A DNA stretch of 64,000 nucleotides from an uncultured Lachnospiraceae bacterium (GCA_949502235.1 CATBDC010000008.1:33831-97830), one strand, 5' to 3'; shown: positions 34,162 to 42,929, counted from the stretch's first letter. Notes: generated by a model not told the origin, from the sequence alone. Numbers and translations are program-made.

Positions 34162-36744
34162 CTATACTTCCTCCTGTAATCCAGCTATGCTCTCACATAC
34201 CTCTTCGTACATATGAATAAGCAAGGAGTGATGCTCTCTGATATAATCTGCGTCTCCCCTCTTTCCCGCCAGCTCAAGCTCCTTAGCATACGCCGACAGC
34301 TCCTCCGCCCCGATGGTAAGGGAGGTGCTCTTTAAGGCGTGAACCTTAACCGCATAATCCGCCCAGTTATCCGCCTCATAATAAGCAATAATCTCGTTTT
34401 TCTTTTCCTCGCTCTGGGAGCAGAACATCTGTAACATTTCGTCATAAAAATCCTCCTCCCCGCAGCAGTAATCCAGCCCCATCTTCACATTAATACCCGC
34501 CTTCCAGAGCGGAGAATACCTGTCCGTTTTTACAGATACATCATCGTCCGGCAAAGCCGCCTCTTCCACCGTTTCCTCCATATCTGCCTCGTCCGGCAAA
34601 GCCGCCTCTTCCACCGTTTCCTCCATATCTGCCTCTGTGCAGGGCTTGTATACCTCCTTCGGCATATCAGATGAAACAGACTCTTTATCATATTGTATGC
34701 ACCGCTCCGGTAGTATCCGCCTCAGTACTCTTTCCAGAACAGACCGCTCTATCGGCTTCGGTATAAACTCTGTAAAGCCTTCATGCTTAAACATCTCCCT
34801 CGCGCCGCTGATGGTATTTGCTGTCAGTGCAACCACCGGCAGCTCCCTGTAAGCCCCGTTTTCCATCTCACGGATAAGCTTTAACGTTTCCACACCGTCA
34901 AACCCCGGCATCATATGATCTAAAAACACAATATCATATGAGTTATTCCGGCACCGTTCTATCGCCGCTTTTCCACTCAGGCAGGTATCTACCTGCATAC
35001 CGTAGCTTCCTAAGACTCCTCTGGCTACCACCAGATTCATTTCCTCGTCATCTACAACAAGCGCATGAACCCCATTACAGGAAAATGGCCTGCGTACAAC
35101 AAATCCCTTTTCTTCTGTTCCGTTTCTCTGTGCCTCGCCGTTCAGCAGGTTCACCACAGAAAGTGCAAAAAACGGTTTGCGCAGCACCAGCAGGCTGCTG
35201 TTTTCCTTCAGAATAAAGTTCCTATCTGCAATAATTATAACCGGCATTACTTCTGCCAGCTCTTCATAATAAGAAGGATTCTCTTCATATTCCGCCTGCG
35301 CAGTAAATACATGCGACAGTCTATGCTCACGGCAAAGCTTTAAAAGTCCTTCAAAATTATGCGCCTGATACCCTTCAATACCAAGCCCCTCCACCATATG
35401 GAGAATCACATTGTCATAATATATCCTGATATCGTCACAGATGTATTTCTCCGGCCTGAAATAACATGCGATGCAGATCTTATCAGCAGAAGCCACCTCA
35501 ATTCCCGGCCTGTCATTCCCAACGCCCTGGGGAATGATAATGTGTGCTTCCAATCCGTGCTCTCCCCTGCTGTCAAAATGCACAAAACCGCCCATCGCAT
35601 GAAGAAGCCCCCTAGCTATGGGAATACCAAGTCCAAGTCCGCCCACAAACCGGCTGCTGCCGGAATCTGCCTGATAAAAATCATCACAAATCTGTGTGAG
35701 CTGGGAAGCGGTCATGCCAATACCAGTATCATAAATATCTATCAGAAGGTTAACACCGTAATCTTCCCTCCGAAATCCGACATAGACATAAATGCCGCCT
35801 TCCTCTGTAAATTTGATAGAATTCTCCAGAAGAATTTTAAGTACATGGGAAATTTTTTCCGCATCTCCTATTAACACCGAAGGAAGCTTTGGCTCAACAT
35901 CAAATACCATTTCAAGTTTCCTTCTGCTGTTCTGTATGGAGGTCAGAGTAATCACATCATTGATTACTGACGTAGGCATATATTTTTCCTTTTCTGCCGT
36001 CAAAGTGCCCTCCACAATCTCCGTATAATCAATCATATTATTGATCTGGTTTGACAGCCTTTTTCCCGCCATCTGAATAGACTGCATTTCCTCCCTGATT
36101 TCCGGGGAAATATCCTTTCCAAGGGCAACCTCGCTGATTCCGATAACCATATTAATAGGCGTCCGAAGCTCGTGAGACACATTTGACAGAAATTCTGCGT
36201 TCTGCCACCCCGCAGACTCCAGCTCTGCAAGAGTAACCTCATGCCTCTTTCTTGCGATACTTCTTCTGTCAAGCCGGTATCTCGCAATCAAAAACGCACC
36301 TGCCGTCACTGCCCCTCCAAGCGCCAGGCGCGCTGTTTCCTGTACACCCATGTCAGGGGAAATTGTATGAAGAACAAAGAAATGATACAAAAGCTCCAAA
36401 ATATACAGGCCGACTGTTATGTACAAAAGCCTCTTTCTATCCCTCAGTGAGAAAATAAGCAGAAGCATACATACTACAACAGGCATGTCAAAAAGAATAT
36501 TCCTATGGGCTCCAAAAAAGAAAAATTCTGTTAACATCAGGCCGGCACACAGGTTTTCATACAGCATTTCTGAACCGTCTCTTCCGATATGAAACCACCA
36601 TATAAAAAAACAGCCGGCCAGAATCAGTGGTATCATCCACGCCTCCCAGGACATGGCCAGTGTTAATACAATAAGTATTATGCTGAAGGTACTGGAGGTA
36701 ACCGCTAAAAGCAGATGGATACTTGTCTGCTCCTGCTCTCTCAT
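34162..36744 (-). CDS. Hybrid histidine kinase with pseudo-receiver, receiver and Hpt domains
   Basis: The 860-residue protein has membrane helices in residues 9-155 and a HisKA domain with H191 in LSNVSHELRTPIN. HATPase follows at about 255-405 (NSIKFTEEGG, GGLGLGIPIAR). Residues 420-535 look like a degenerate receiver. A true receiver at 558-680 has D609 (IVFLDHMMPGFDG), and a C-terminal Hpt domain at about 745-855 has H802 in VHALKSTSL. A 15-residue unit beginning ADMEETVEEAALPD is duplicated exactly at 705-734 in the linker. This supports an internal phosphorelay H191 to D609 to H802. ATG overlaps the stop of the receiver gene by four bases. Confidence 0.93.
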   Translation of the reverse strand: MREQEQTSIHLLLAVTSSTFSIILIVLTLAMSWEAWMIPLILAGCFFIWWFHIGRDGSEMLYENLCAGLMLTEFFFFGAHRNILFDMPVVVCMLLLIFSLRDRKRLLYITVGLYILELLYHFFVLHTISPDMGVQETARLALGGAVTAGAFLIARYRLDRRSIARKRHEVTLAELESAGWQNAEFLSNVSHELRTPINMVIGISEVALGKDISPEIREEMQSIQMAGKRLSNQINNMIDYTEIVEGTLTAEKEKYMPTSVINDVITLTSIQNSRRKLEMVFDVEPKLPSVLIGDAEKISHVLKILLENSIKFTEEGGIYVYVGFRREDYGVNLLIDIYDTGIGMTASQLTQICDDFYQADSGSSRFVGGLGLGIPIARGLLHAMGGFVHFDSRGEHGLEAHIIIPQGVGNDRPGIEVASADKICIACYFRPEKYICDDIRIYYDNVILHMVEGLGIEGYQAHNFEGLLKLCREHRLSHVFTAQAEYEENPSYYEELAEVMPVIIIADRNFILKENSSLLVLRKPFFALSVVNLLNGEAQRNGTEEKGFVVRRPFSCNGVHALVVDDEEMNLVVARGVLGSYGMQVDTCLSGKAAIERCRNNSYDIVFLDHMMPGFDGVETLKLIREMENGAYRELPVVALTANTISGAREMFKHEGFTEFIPKPIERSVLERVLRRILPERCIQYDKESVSSDMPKEVYKPCTEADMEETVEEAALPDEADMEETVEEAALPDDDVSVKTDRYSPLWKAGINVKMGLDYCCGEEDFYDEMLQMFCSQSEEKKNEIIAYYEADNWADYAVKVHALKSTSLTIGAEELSAYAKELELAGKRGDADYIREHHSLLIHMYEEVCESIAGLQEEV
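34543..34632. repeat. 45-bp tandem duplication inside the hybrid kinase gene
   Basis: Two 45-base units, identical apart from the last codon, encode residues 705-719 and 720-734. They fall in the acidic linker between the receiver and Hpt domains. The length keeps the frame, so copy number could change linker length by slippage. Confidence 0.85.
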
Positions 36745-37103
36745 TTCTTCTCAAACTCCTTTGCAATCCTATTTATAAGCTCCTGTGGGAGAAACGGCTT
36801 TTTCAGATAATTCACAGCTCCCAGTCTGATAGCGCTCTTCACATCATCCTCATACCCCGAGGCTGTCAGGAAAATCACAGGTATCTCATCATAACGCTCC
36901 TTTATATGCTCAAAAGTTTCCATGCCGTTCATACCCGGCATTTCAATATCAAGAAGAATCAAATCAATCTCATTGCTTTCAAGCTTCTCAAGAGCTTTTT
37001 CTCCTGACTCTGCCAGTACTACTCTGTACTGCTTCTCTAAAATAATTTTTGTCCTTCTTAGATTCATTGCATCATCGTCTACTACTAAAATACATTTCTG
37101 CAT
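36741..37103 (-). CDS. Stand-alone receiver domain protein (CheY-like)
   Basis: The 120-residue protein is a receiver alone: acid pair DDD at 9-11, phosphoacceptor D52 in LILLDIEMPGMNG, threonine in VIFLTASGYE and lysine in VNYLKKPF. There is no output domain. The ATG at 37103 follows AAAGGAGGAAGTGAC; an earlier TTG in frame overlaps that ribosome site. It overlaps the hybrid kinase start by four bases. It probably shuttles phosphate between kinases and the Hpt domain, or acts on a partner by binding. Confidence 0.9.
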   Translation of the reverse strand: MQKCILVVDDDAMNLRRTKIILEKQYRVVLAESGEKALEKLESNEIDLILLDIEMPGMNGMETFEHIKERYDEIPVIFLTASGYEDDVKSAIRLGAVNYLKKPFLPQELINRIAKEFEKK

Positions 37104-37130
37104 GTCACTTCCTCCTTTCAAACCTTGTCT

Positions 37131-38384
37131 TTAGACCGCACCGGATGAAGAAGCTCTGTGAAGCTCCCTCTGAATATGCTCATTCATGATGTCTTCTGCC
37201 TTCTTTAAAATCTCCTCTAAGGACATGTCATTATCCTTCCCTTTTACTTCCACAATCCCATAGTTAAAGCTGCACTGGTATTTCCCGTAAAACTCTTCCT
37301 TGAATTCACGGAGAATTTCCGCAAGCTTCCGGTTCATCAGCTCCACCATATTGCCGGTAAGAACCACGCAGAACTCATCTCCGCTAACCCGCGCGAAGGT
37401 ATCCCCGCCCCGGAAATTTTTTCTGACAATCTCCACAACATTCTGTATATAGGAGTCTCCCTCCTGATGCCCTAGAGTTTCATTTACATCCTCCAGACCG
37501 TCAAGCTTTAAGTAACACAGTGTTGCCTCCAGCTCCTCGCAGAGAACGATTTCCATATATTCCTCAAAGAAGGAGCGGTTTTTAATTCCTGTTAACGGAT
37601 CCCGGTTTGCCTTACTGGTAAGGTTACGGACATTGCGTTTCTCATCGGTAATATCGACAACCACATGGACATAGGAAGATCTTTCCTTCCACTCCATTTG
37701 GAAAGAAGTAACACGATATGCCTTGTCAAGCTCCCCCTCCATCTCCCACACCTTGTACTGTTCATTGCTGTCCCACTCTAAGAGCTCCGTCTGAAAGGAA
37801 AGACGCCGTTTACAGGTCTGGCAGAAGGTCTTATCTATCTCTCCCACCTTTTTTTTCTTATTGCAGTAAATGATTTCCTTACTGTCCTTATCCACAACAA
37901 GGAGCCATTCCTTCCGTTTGCTTAACATCTCCACTAAAAGCTCATTATATCCCTCAATCATCTCCGCGCGCCGTTCGGCCTTCACTGCCTCTTCCTGAAG
38001 CTTTGCTTCTCTCTCCTTAAGCTGCCTTGTCATCTCATTAAACGCAGTGGAAAATTCCCCTAGAAAAGCTACATGCTGGGAGTAATCCCCCTTTGTAACC
38101 TGCTGTGCCTGCCAGGTCAGATGATTCAGATTAGCATGGAGATTTTTCAGATTCTCACATAAAAAATTATATTCCTTTGGAAATTCCACCGATAGGTTTC
38201 CTTTTGAAAGCTCTGCCGAATACAGAACCAGCTCTCTTACTGCATTCTCCAGATATTGAAGCCCCCGTCCCAGATTTTTATACGGCTCGCTTAACTCGCC
38301 CACATCAAAATGCTCTATCCAGGAATCATAAAGAATCCCTCTTAAATATTCAAACAGCATTTCGCAGTTCTTGTTTGTATCCAT
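37131..38384 (-). CDS. Diguanylate cyclase (GGDEF) with HAMP-like and PAS-like N-terminal region
   Basis: The 417-residue soluble protein has two HAMP-like helical pairs at about 50-125 (ELSKGNLSVEFP and QVTKGDYSQHVAFLGE), a coiled coil to 150, and a PAS-like region at 155-250 with FCQTCKRR. A GGDEF domain follows from 258: DPLTGIKNRSFFEEY, YLKLDGLEDVNETLGH, and the active site SGDEF at 334-338. Serine in the first position is tolerated by active cyclases. An RxxD inhibitory site (RGGD, 326-329) lies five residues before it, so product inhibition by cyclic-di-GMP is expected. It lies between the V4R and receiver genes. Confidence 0.9.
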   Translation of the reverse strand: MDTNKNCEMLFEYLRGILYDSWIEHFDVGELSEPYKNLGRGLQYLENAVRELVLYSAELSKGNLSVEFPKEYNFLCENLKNLHANLNHLTWQAQQVTKGDYSQHVAFLGEFSTAFNEMTRQLKEREAKLQEEAVKAERRAEMIEGYNELLVEMLSKRKEWLLVVDKDSKEIIYCNKKKKVGEIDKTFCQTCKRRLSFQTELLEWDSNEQYKVWEMEGELDKAYRVTSFQMEWKERSSYVHVVVDITDEKRNVRNLTSKANRDPLTGIKNRSFFEEYMEIVLCEELEATLCYLKLDGLEDVNETLGHQEGDSYIQNVVEIVRKNFRGGDTFARVSGDEFCVVLTGNMVELMNRKLAEILREFKEEFYGKYQCSFNYGIVEVKGKDNDMSLEEILKKAEDIMNEHIQRELHRASSSGAV

Positions 38385-38401
38385 CCTTCTGTCAATCCCC
38401 C

Positions 38402-38938
38402 TTATTCGTCAACGTCCGCCCGGAACCGGCATACTCTGTCGCCTGTCGCCCAGCAGTTCACCTCTGTCGCAGTATAACTTTTTCCCGTGTAGGAGGTAAG
38501 AATTCCTGAAAGGAATCCCTCGTCATAATTGCAGACTGTTTCTCCTAAAAGAGGAAGTCCTGAGCAGTCTGCATCCTCAGATACAGTAAGAACAGCTCTT
38601 CCTGTATCCTCATCGAACTTCTCGATCCGAAGTACACCCATCTTAAATTCCTCAAGTCTCTTCTGAAGCTGCGCGGTAAACTCTGACAGCTCCAGCGATG
38701 AATCCAGGTACTTTTTAGCAAAATAGGTACCTGCCCTAAATCCTGCGTTTCTAAAAAGGCGGATCTGCTCCTCCTTTCCAAACTGCTCTGTTAACTCCTC
38801 CCTAAGCGAGTACTCCAAAAGTCTGTAAACAGCAACCGGAAGCTCCCCTCCCAGGTTCTCCCTGCCGTTTTCCTGTGCCTGCATATAATCCGCAAGCTTA
38901 AGCTCCTTTTTATCCTTTAAAAAAACATTATCTTCCAA
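38402..38938 (-). CDS. V4R (4-vinyl reductase-like) small-molecule-binding domain protein
   Basis: The 178-residue protein has an N-terminal helical part (LGGELPVAVYRLLEYSLREE) and a C-terminal V4R fold: CNYDEGFLSGILTSYTGKSY followed by ATEVNCWATGDRVCRF. The C...C...C spacing is that of V4R domains in hydrocarbon-responsive regulators and bacteriochlorophyll reductase subunits, where the domain binds a ligand or metal. No DNA-binding or enzymatic domain is present. The start is TTG at 38938 behind GAGAGGGAATAG. It ends 17 bases before the GGDEF gene, suggesting it is the input sensor for that protein. Confidence 0.85.
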   Translation of the reverse strand: MEDNVFLKDKKELKLADYMQAQENGRENLGGELPVAVYRLLEYSLREELTEQFGKEEQIRLFRNAGFRAGTYFAKKYLDSSLELSEFTAQLQKRLEEFKMGVLRIEKFDEDTGRAVLTVSEDADCSGLPLLGETVCNYDEGFLSGILTSYTGKSYTATEVNCWATGDRVCRFRADVDE

Positions 38939-38984
38939 TTTCTATTCCCTCTCTTTACTGTTTAGAATAAATATCTCTTTGGAT

Positions 38985-39917
38985 TTAAAGCGGCGCTGCC
39001 GTATGAGACTTCTGCTCCTGTTCCACCTGTTTCCAGCGGGCCTTTACAGACGAAAAGCTGGCCCAGACTGCAAGCGCATATCCAAAAATTAAATCCTTCA
39101 TAACCCCTGCGGCGACCTCACTCTCCTCTAAAAATGCCGGAACCAGAGAAAAGGAATCTCCTACAGACAGAAAATACATATCGCCCAGTTCCTTATATAT
39201 CGCAATACCCAGAGAAACATATTCCGCCCCAACTATCATCAGACAGGAAAGAAGAATACAGATTACAATCCCCTTTCTTGAAAGCTTCCTTCCAAGCATC
39301 TCATAGCCCTTCATTGCACAAAATACAATGGCATACCCGGCAATTCCAGCAATAAATCCAACCATACCGATAACCACCCACAAAACGGTTCCTATTAAAG
39401 CTCCCAAAAACGCGCCAATAAGACCCAGAAGCATGTTTTCCCTGCGCATACCCTGTCCGGCCGCCTCGTTCATCTCCTGCTTAAAGCAGTTCTCACAGAG
39501 CAGCACCGGATTCCCGTCTACAAAGGCTGCCCGCAGCGGCAGAACATTTTTACACCGGGAACAGCAGTTTTGTATCCCTGACTCCATACATTTTGAAGAC
39601 AGCTCTGACACTAGGATTGTCAGATTCTCCTTATCCTCCTGCTCTCTGGACTCTACATTGATAGAAACTGTATTTCTTCCATTATATCCTGCATATTGTA
39701 CAAATGGATGTCTCTGTTCCAGCGTGTGGAGGTAACTTAGAAAATTCTCTTTTCCTTTGCTCTTTTCTATATCTGCATGAAGCTGTATACGGAACTGATT
39801 CTGTGCCATTACGGGAACAATCAGAAATGCAGTCCCATTGACAGCCCCATGTATAACGTTATGTGTCCTTTCATACACAAAGCCCCCGGGCATGGCATTT
39901 TCAATCTGTACATTCAT
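38985..39917 (-). CDS. Membrane protein with a zinc-ribbon-like cysteine pair cluster
   Basis: The 310-residue protein has a ~115-residue soluble N-terminal domain, then CCSRCKN and LLCENCFK (two CxxC-like pairs 20 residues apart, zinc-ribbon style) at about 118-145. At least four membrane helices follow, including LLGLIGAFLGALIGTVLWVV and IGMVGFIAGIAGYAIVF. The tail is short and charged. ATG at 39917 has GGAGGAAGGAG upstream. It lies 46 bases before the V4R gene and 42 after the CsoR gene, with no terminator seen, so it could belong to either group. The family is not recognised beyond this. Confidence 0.75.
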   Translation of the reverse strand: MNVQIENAMPGGFVYERTHNVIHGAVNGTAFLIVPVMAQNQFRIQLHADIEKSKGKENFLSYLHTLEQRHPFVQYAGYNGRNTVSINVESREQEDKENLTILVSELSSKCMESGIQNCCSRCKNVLPLRAAFVDGNPVLLCENCFKQEMNEAAGQGMRRENMLLGLIGAFLGALIGTVLWVVIGMVGFIAGIAGYAIVFCAMKGYEMLGRKLSRKGIVICILLSCLMIVGAEYVSLGIAIYKELGDMYFLSVGDSFSLVPAFLEESEVAAGVMKDLIFGYALAVWASFSSVKARWKQVEQEQKSHTAAPL

Positions 39918-39959
39918 ATCTCCTTCCTCCTGTTACACATATTACTCTTTCTATATATA

Positions 39960-40310
39960 CTATTTCATAAATTTATCTATAGCCTGATTCAGTTTTTCAA
40001 TTGCCTCTGTATCATGTTCCTCCACTGCCTCTACAATGCAGTGGTTCAAATGATTTTTCAGCACAACCTTTCCCGTATTATTAATCGCTGAGCGTACCGC
40101 CGCAAGCTGAATCAGTACATCGCTGCAGTCCGCGTCCTTCTGCACCATGCGCCTGACCGCGTCTAGATGCCCGATTGCTTTAGACAGCCGGTTTAGTACT
40201 GCCCTCTTTTCCTCCTCACTGTGCACATGTCCGTGGGAATGGGTATGGGAATGACTGTGGGGATGTTCATGAAGGTGAATCTGCGCTGTTTCCTCCCTTA
40301 GGTCTGTCAT
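39960..40310 (-). CDS. CsoR/RcnR-family metal-responsive repressor with (His-X)10 N-terminal tail
   Basis: The 116-residue all-helical repressor has the Cu(I) triad spacing of CsoR: C62 (DCSDVL), H87 and C91 (NHLNHC), the same 25 and 4 residue gaps as in Mycobacterium CsoR. The motif RLSKAIGHLDAVRRMVQ is typical. Residues 12-30 alternate histidine with another residue ten times (HLHEHPHSHSHTHSHGHVH), an unusual extension that could bind several metal ions, perhaps nickel. It lies downstream of a Dpp/Nik-type ABC importer with its own promoter at 40350-40378. Which metal it senses is unproven. Confidence 0.92.
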   Translation of the reverse strand: MTDLREETAQIHLHEHPHSHSHTHSHGHVHSEEEKRAVLNRLSKAIGHLDAVRRMVQKDADCSDVLIQLAAVRSAINNTGKVVLKNHLNHCIVEAVEEHDTEAIEKLNQAIDKFMK

Positions 40311-40349
40311 CTTTCATCTGTCTCCTTCTGCCTTTCGTTAGACCATTAT

Positions 40350-40378
40350 ATTATAACGTATTTCTTTTCATTTGCCAA
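40350..40378 (-). promoter_or_regulatory. Promoter of the CsoR-type gene
   Basis: On the minus strand TTGGCA (40378-40373), a 17-base gap and a perfect TATAAT (40355-40350). It lies 40 bases upstream of the start codon. Confidence 0.78.
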
Positions 40379-40452
40379 TCATTAAAATCTTTCAAAACAC
40401 AAAAAAATACAGGGAAATAATACAGGAAATAATACAGCGGCAGGCAGAATAC

Positions 40453-41085
40453 TTATGATTGATTTATTTCCTGCAGGCTGACAATCCGCGTACAAACCCT
40501 CTTTGCCAATGCTGTACTATGAGTCACCACAAGCATCCCGAGTCTCTGCCTGTCTGCCGCTCTCAAAAGAGTCTCCCACACCTGCGCCTGGGTGATAACG
40601 TCAAGCATTGTGCTGATTTCATCGCATATAAGAAACTTCGTTTCCGGCCCCAGAACCCTTGCAATTAAAAAACGCTGAAGCTCACCCCCGGAAAGCTCCG
40701 CGGGCCATCTCTTAAGCCATTCCCTTTCGATTCCCATGTCCCTTAGAAGCTCTGCGTCCGGCGTCCATCCTTCACACAGGATTCCCTCCATCTTCCACCT
40801 GGGATTTACTGCCTGCTCTGGATTCTGGTATATCATCTGTACCGGACAGTATCCTTTTTCCGGAAGGGGGCTGCCGTCATAAAGCACCTCCCCCTCCAGG
40901 GGGCTCTCATAGCCTGCAAGAATTTTGGCAAGGGTGCTTTTCCCGCATCCGGAAGGTCCGGTTAGGCCTACCCTCTCTCCCGGCCTTACAGTAAGATTTA
41001 CTCCCTTTAAAATCCAGCTGCCGTTCTTCCCATACCGGAAACCCACATCTCTTGCCTCAAGTCCTTTTTCTCTGTCACCTTGCAT
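40453..41085 (-). CDS. ABC importer ATPase, DppF/NikE type
   Basis: The 210-residue ATPase has Walker A GLTGPSGCGKSTLAKIL at 37-53, Q-loop MIYQNPEQAVNP, signature LSGGELQRFLIAR and Walker B FLICDEISTMLD. It is shorter than most DppF proteins and lacks the C-terminal oligopeptide-transporter cysteine region. Its ATG overlaps the end of the first ATPase gene by 11 bases. It should pair with that subunit to energise the permeases. It is the last gene of the five-gene operon. Confidence 0.92.
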   Translation of the reverse strand: MQGDREKGLEARDVGFRYGKNGSWILKGVNLTVRPGERVGLTGPSGCGKSTLAKILAGYESPLEGEVLYDGSPLPEKGYCPVQMIYQNPEQAVNPRWKMEGILCEGWTPDAELLRDMGIEREWLKRWPAELSGGELQRFLIARVLGPETKFLICDEISTMLDVITQAQVWETLLRAADRQRLGMLVVTHSTALAKRVCTRIVSLQEINQS

Positions 41086-42004
41086 GAACGCACCTCACCT
41101 CTCCTCCCCGCACCTTCCGCATAGGAATTTCTCCCATGCACATTTCGTTTCTTTCCCTGCACCTTTCTGCAAACAGGCAGCCTTTCGGAAGCTTTGCCGC
41201 GTAGGGCTGAAAGCCGGGAAGCGGACAAAATTCGTTCTGGGGAAGGGCCTCTAAAAATGCCCGGCTGTAAGGGTGGCGAAGCGCTTCCTTCCCTTTTCTG
41301 AAATCTTCTGCAGGCGCGATTTCCACCACAGTTCCCGCGTAAAAAACCGCGATCCTGTCCGCCGCCTTAAATGCCAGATCAATATCGTGGGTAATAAGAA
41401 GGACGGCACATCCTGCATCCGCCATTTCCCGGAAGCTCTTAAGAGTCTCTTCTGTCAGTCTCTCACTAAGCCCCGGCGTTGGCTCATCCGCCACAATCAA
41501 ACAAGCGTCCTCCATAAGCGCGGACGCAATAAGTACCCTTCTTGCCATGCCTCCGGAAAGCATGAAGGGGTATTTCCTCTCCACCCCTTCCTCCAGTCCA
41601 TATTTCCTGAAAAGCTCTCTCTGGCGCTCCTTAGTCCCCCTGACACCCCTTACCTGCTTTCCCACCCGCATCAGCGGGTCTAAATAATCCACAGACTGGG
41701 GAATAAATGCAATCTCCCTTCCCCTTAGGCCTTTCTTCTCCTTTTCTGTAAGGGGCTGCCCTTTGTAAAGCATCCTTCCGTCCATACACGCATTGCCGGG
41801 CAGAATCCCAAGAATGGCATGGGCAAGTATACTTTTCCCTGAACCGCTTGAGCCTGCAACCGCCAGTATTTCTCCCGCACGGACGCTTAAGCTTAATTTA
41901 TGCAGCACCTCCAGATTTCCCTTACGAAGGCCCTTCTGATACATACTGAAAGAAACAGAAAGCTCCTCCACTGAAAGAATTTCCTGTTTTGTTTTCTGCT
42001 CCAT
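41075..42004 (-). CDS. ABC importer ATPase, DppD/NikD type
   Basis: About 309 residues with Walker A AVAGSSGSGKSILAHAIL, Q-loop IAFIPQSVDYLDPL, signature LSGGMARRVLIASAL and Walker B CLIVADEPTPGLS. The C-terminal oligo_HPY-like region has HPYSRAFLEALP and a cysteine cluster CLFAERCRERNEMC, a metal-binding or Fe-S site seen in Opp/Dpp ATPases. ATG at 42004 has GGAGGAAAAT upstream; an earlier TTG falls inside that ribosome site. It precedes the DppF-type gene. Confidence 0.92.
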   Translation of the reverse strand: MEQKTKQEILSVEELSVSFSMYQKGLRKGNLEVLHKLSLSVRAGEILAVAGSSGSGKSILAHAILGILPGNACMDGRMLYKGQPLTEKEKKGLRGREIAFIPQSVDYLDPLMRVGKQVRGVRGTKERQRELFRKYGLEEGVERKYPFMLSGGMARRVLIASALMEDACLIVADEPTPGLSERLTEETLKSFREMADAGCAVLLITHDIDLAFKAADRIAVFYAGTVVEIAPAEDFRKGKEALRHPYSRAFLEALPQNEFCPLPGFQPYAAKLPKGCLFAERCRERNEMCMGEIPMRKVRGGEVRCVHAR

Positions 42005-42032
42005 ATTTTCCTCCTGCAATTACTGCCCTTCT

Positions 42033-42061
42033 GGTTACTGTTCACTCTGTTTATAGTAACC
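42033..42061. repeat. 29-bp interspersed palindrome
   Basis: GGTTACTG...AGTAACC forms a palindrome between the second permease and first ATPase genes. It has the same 29-base length as the reverse complement of 20294-20322 and differs from it at only three positions. A deleted form is at 18333-18350. Confidence 0.75.
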
Positions 42062-42077
42062 TCCTGTAAGCATGATT

Positions 42078-42911
42078 CTATTCATTGCCGCTGTCCGGGT
42101 TCCACAATTTCTTCAGATTTTCCCCAATCACGTCAAAAAGCATCACCGCCAAAAGCAGCATAAGCCCCGGGAAAAGCATAAGCCACCATTTCCCCATAGC
42201 AATATATTTCATAGATTCTGATAAAATCACACCCACTGCCGGTTTCTCCGCCGGAAGCCCAAAGCCTAAAAAGGTAATAGAGGCCTCGTGCATAATTGCA
42301 TGGGGAAACAAAAGAATCACACCTACTAAATAAACCGGCAGCACATGGGGAATCACATGCTCCCACGCCACACGCAAATGGCTTTTCCCCATCTTGTACG
42401 CTGCCCGGACATACTGGGACGAACGCACGGAAAGCACTTCTGATCGCACCACCCGGGTAAGCTCCGGCCAGTGGGTAAGGGCTACCGCTGCCGTAACTCC
42501 CTTCGCCCCTCTTCCCAGCATAAAGGAAATCAGGATCAGGAGCACCAGATGCGGAATCCCCATAAAAAGATCCACACACCAGTTCACAATGGCGTCAAGC
42601 TTACCGCCGAAAACTGCCGCCGCCACCCCGAACGCAAGGGCAAGCACCGAGCTTACCCCTGCGGCTAAAAGCGCAATTACCATGCTGACTGACAGCCCCT
42701 TCACAGAGCGCATCAGCATATCCCTGCCCATAAAATCAGTTCCGAACAGATGATCCGCACATGGGGGAATCAGCTTCTCGGCGTAATTTACCTCATAAGC
42801 ACTCTCCGGCATAAAAATCCCCAAGAAAAAAATCCCCAGGAGATAGATCCCGGCAAGTCCAATATAAATCATAACCCTTGTTCTCGTGTTGCATTTTTTC
42901 ATCTGTCCCAT
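42078..42911 (-). CDS. ABC importer permease, DppC/NikC type
   Basis: The 277-residue inner-membrane permease has about six helices. HLFGTDFMGRDMLMRSVKGL near the N-terminus and the EAA loop RSEVLSVRSSQYVRAAYKMG followed by HVIPHVLPVYLVG are diagnostic of DppC/NikC. It partners the DppB-type permease, whose gene ends 18 bases upstream. The start at ATG 42911 lacks a strong ribosome site; the in-frame ATG three codons later is an alternative. Confidence 0.92.
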   Translation of the reverse strand: MGQMKKCNTRTRVMIYIGLAGIYLLGIFFLGIFMPESAYEVNYAEKLIPPCADHLFGTDFMGRDMLMRSVKGLSVSMVIALLAAGVSSVLALAFGVAAAVFGGKLDAIVNWCVDLFMGIPHLVLLILISFMLGRGAKGVTAAVALTHWPELTRVVRSEVLSVRSSQYVRAAYKMGKSHLRVAWEHVIPHVLPVYLVGVILLFPHAIMHEASITFLGFGLPAEKPAVGVILSESMKYIAMGKWWLMLFPGLMLLLAVMLFDVIGENLKKLWNPDSGNE

Positions 42912-42929
42912 ACCCCATTTCTAGTACTG

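Noticed and set aside
40414..40437. Two perfect 12-bp tandem units GAAATAATACAG
   Set aside because: Only two copies in AT-rich sequence after the ABC operon; chance or simple slippage is sufficient.
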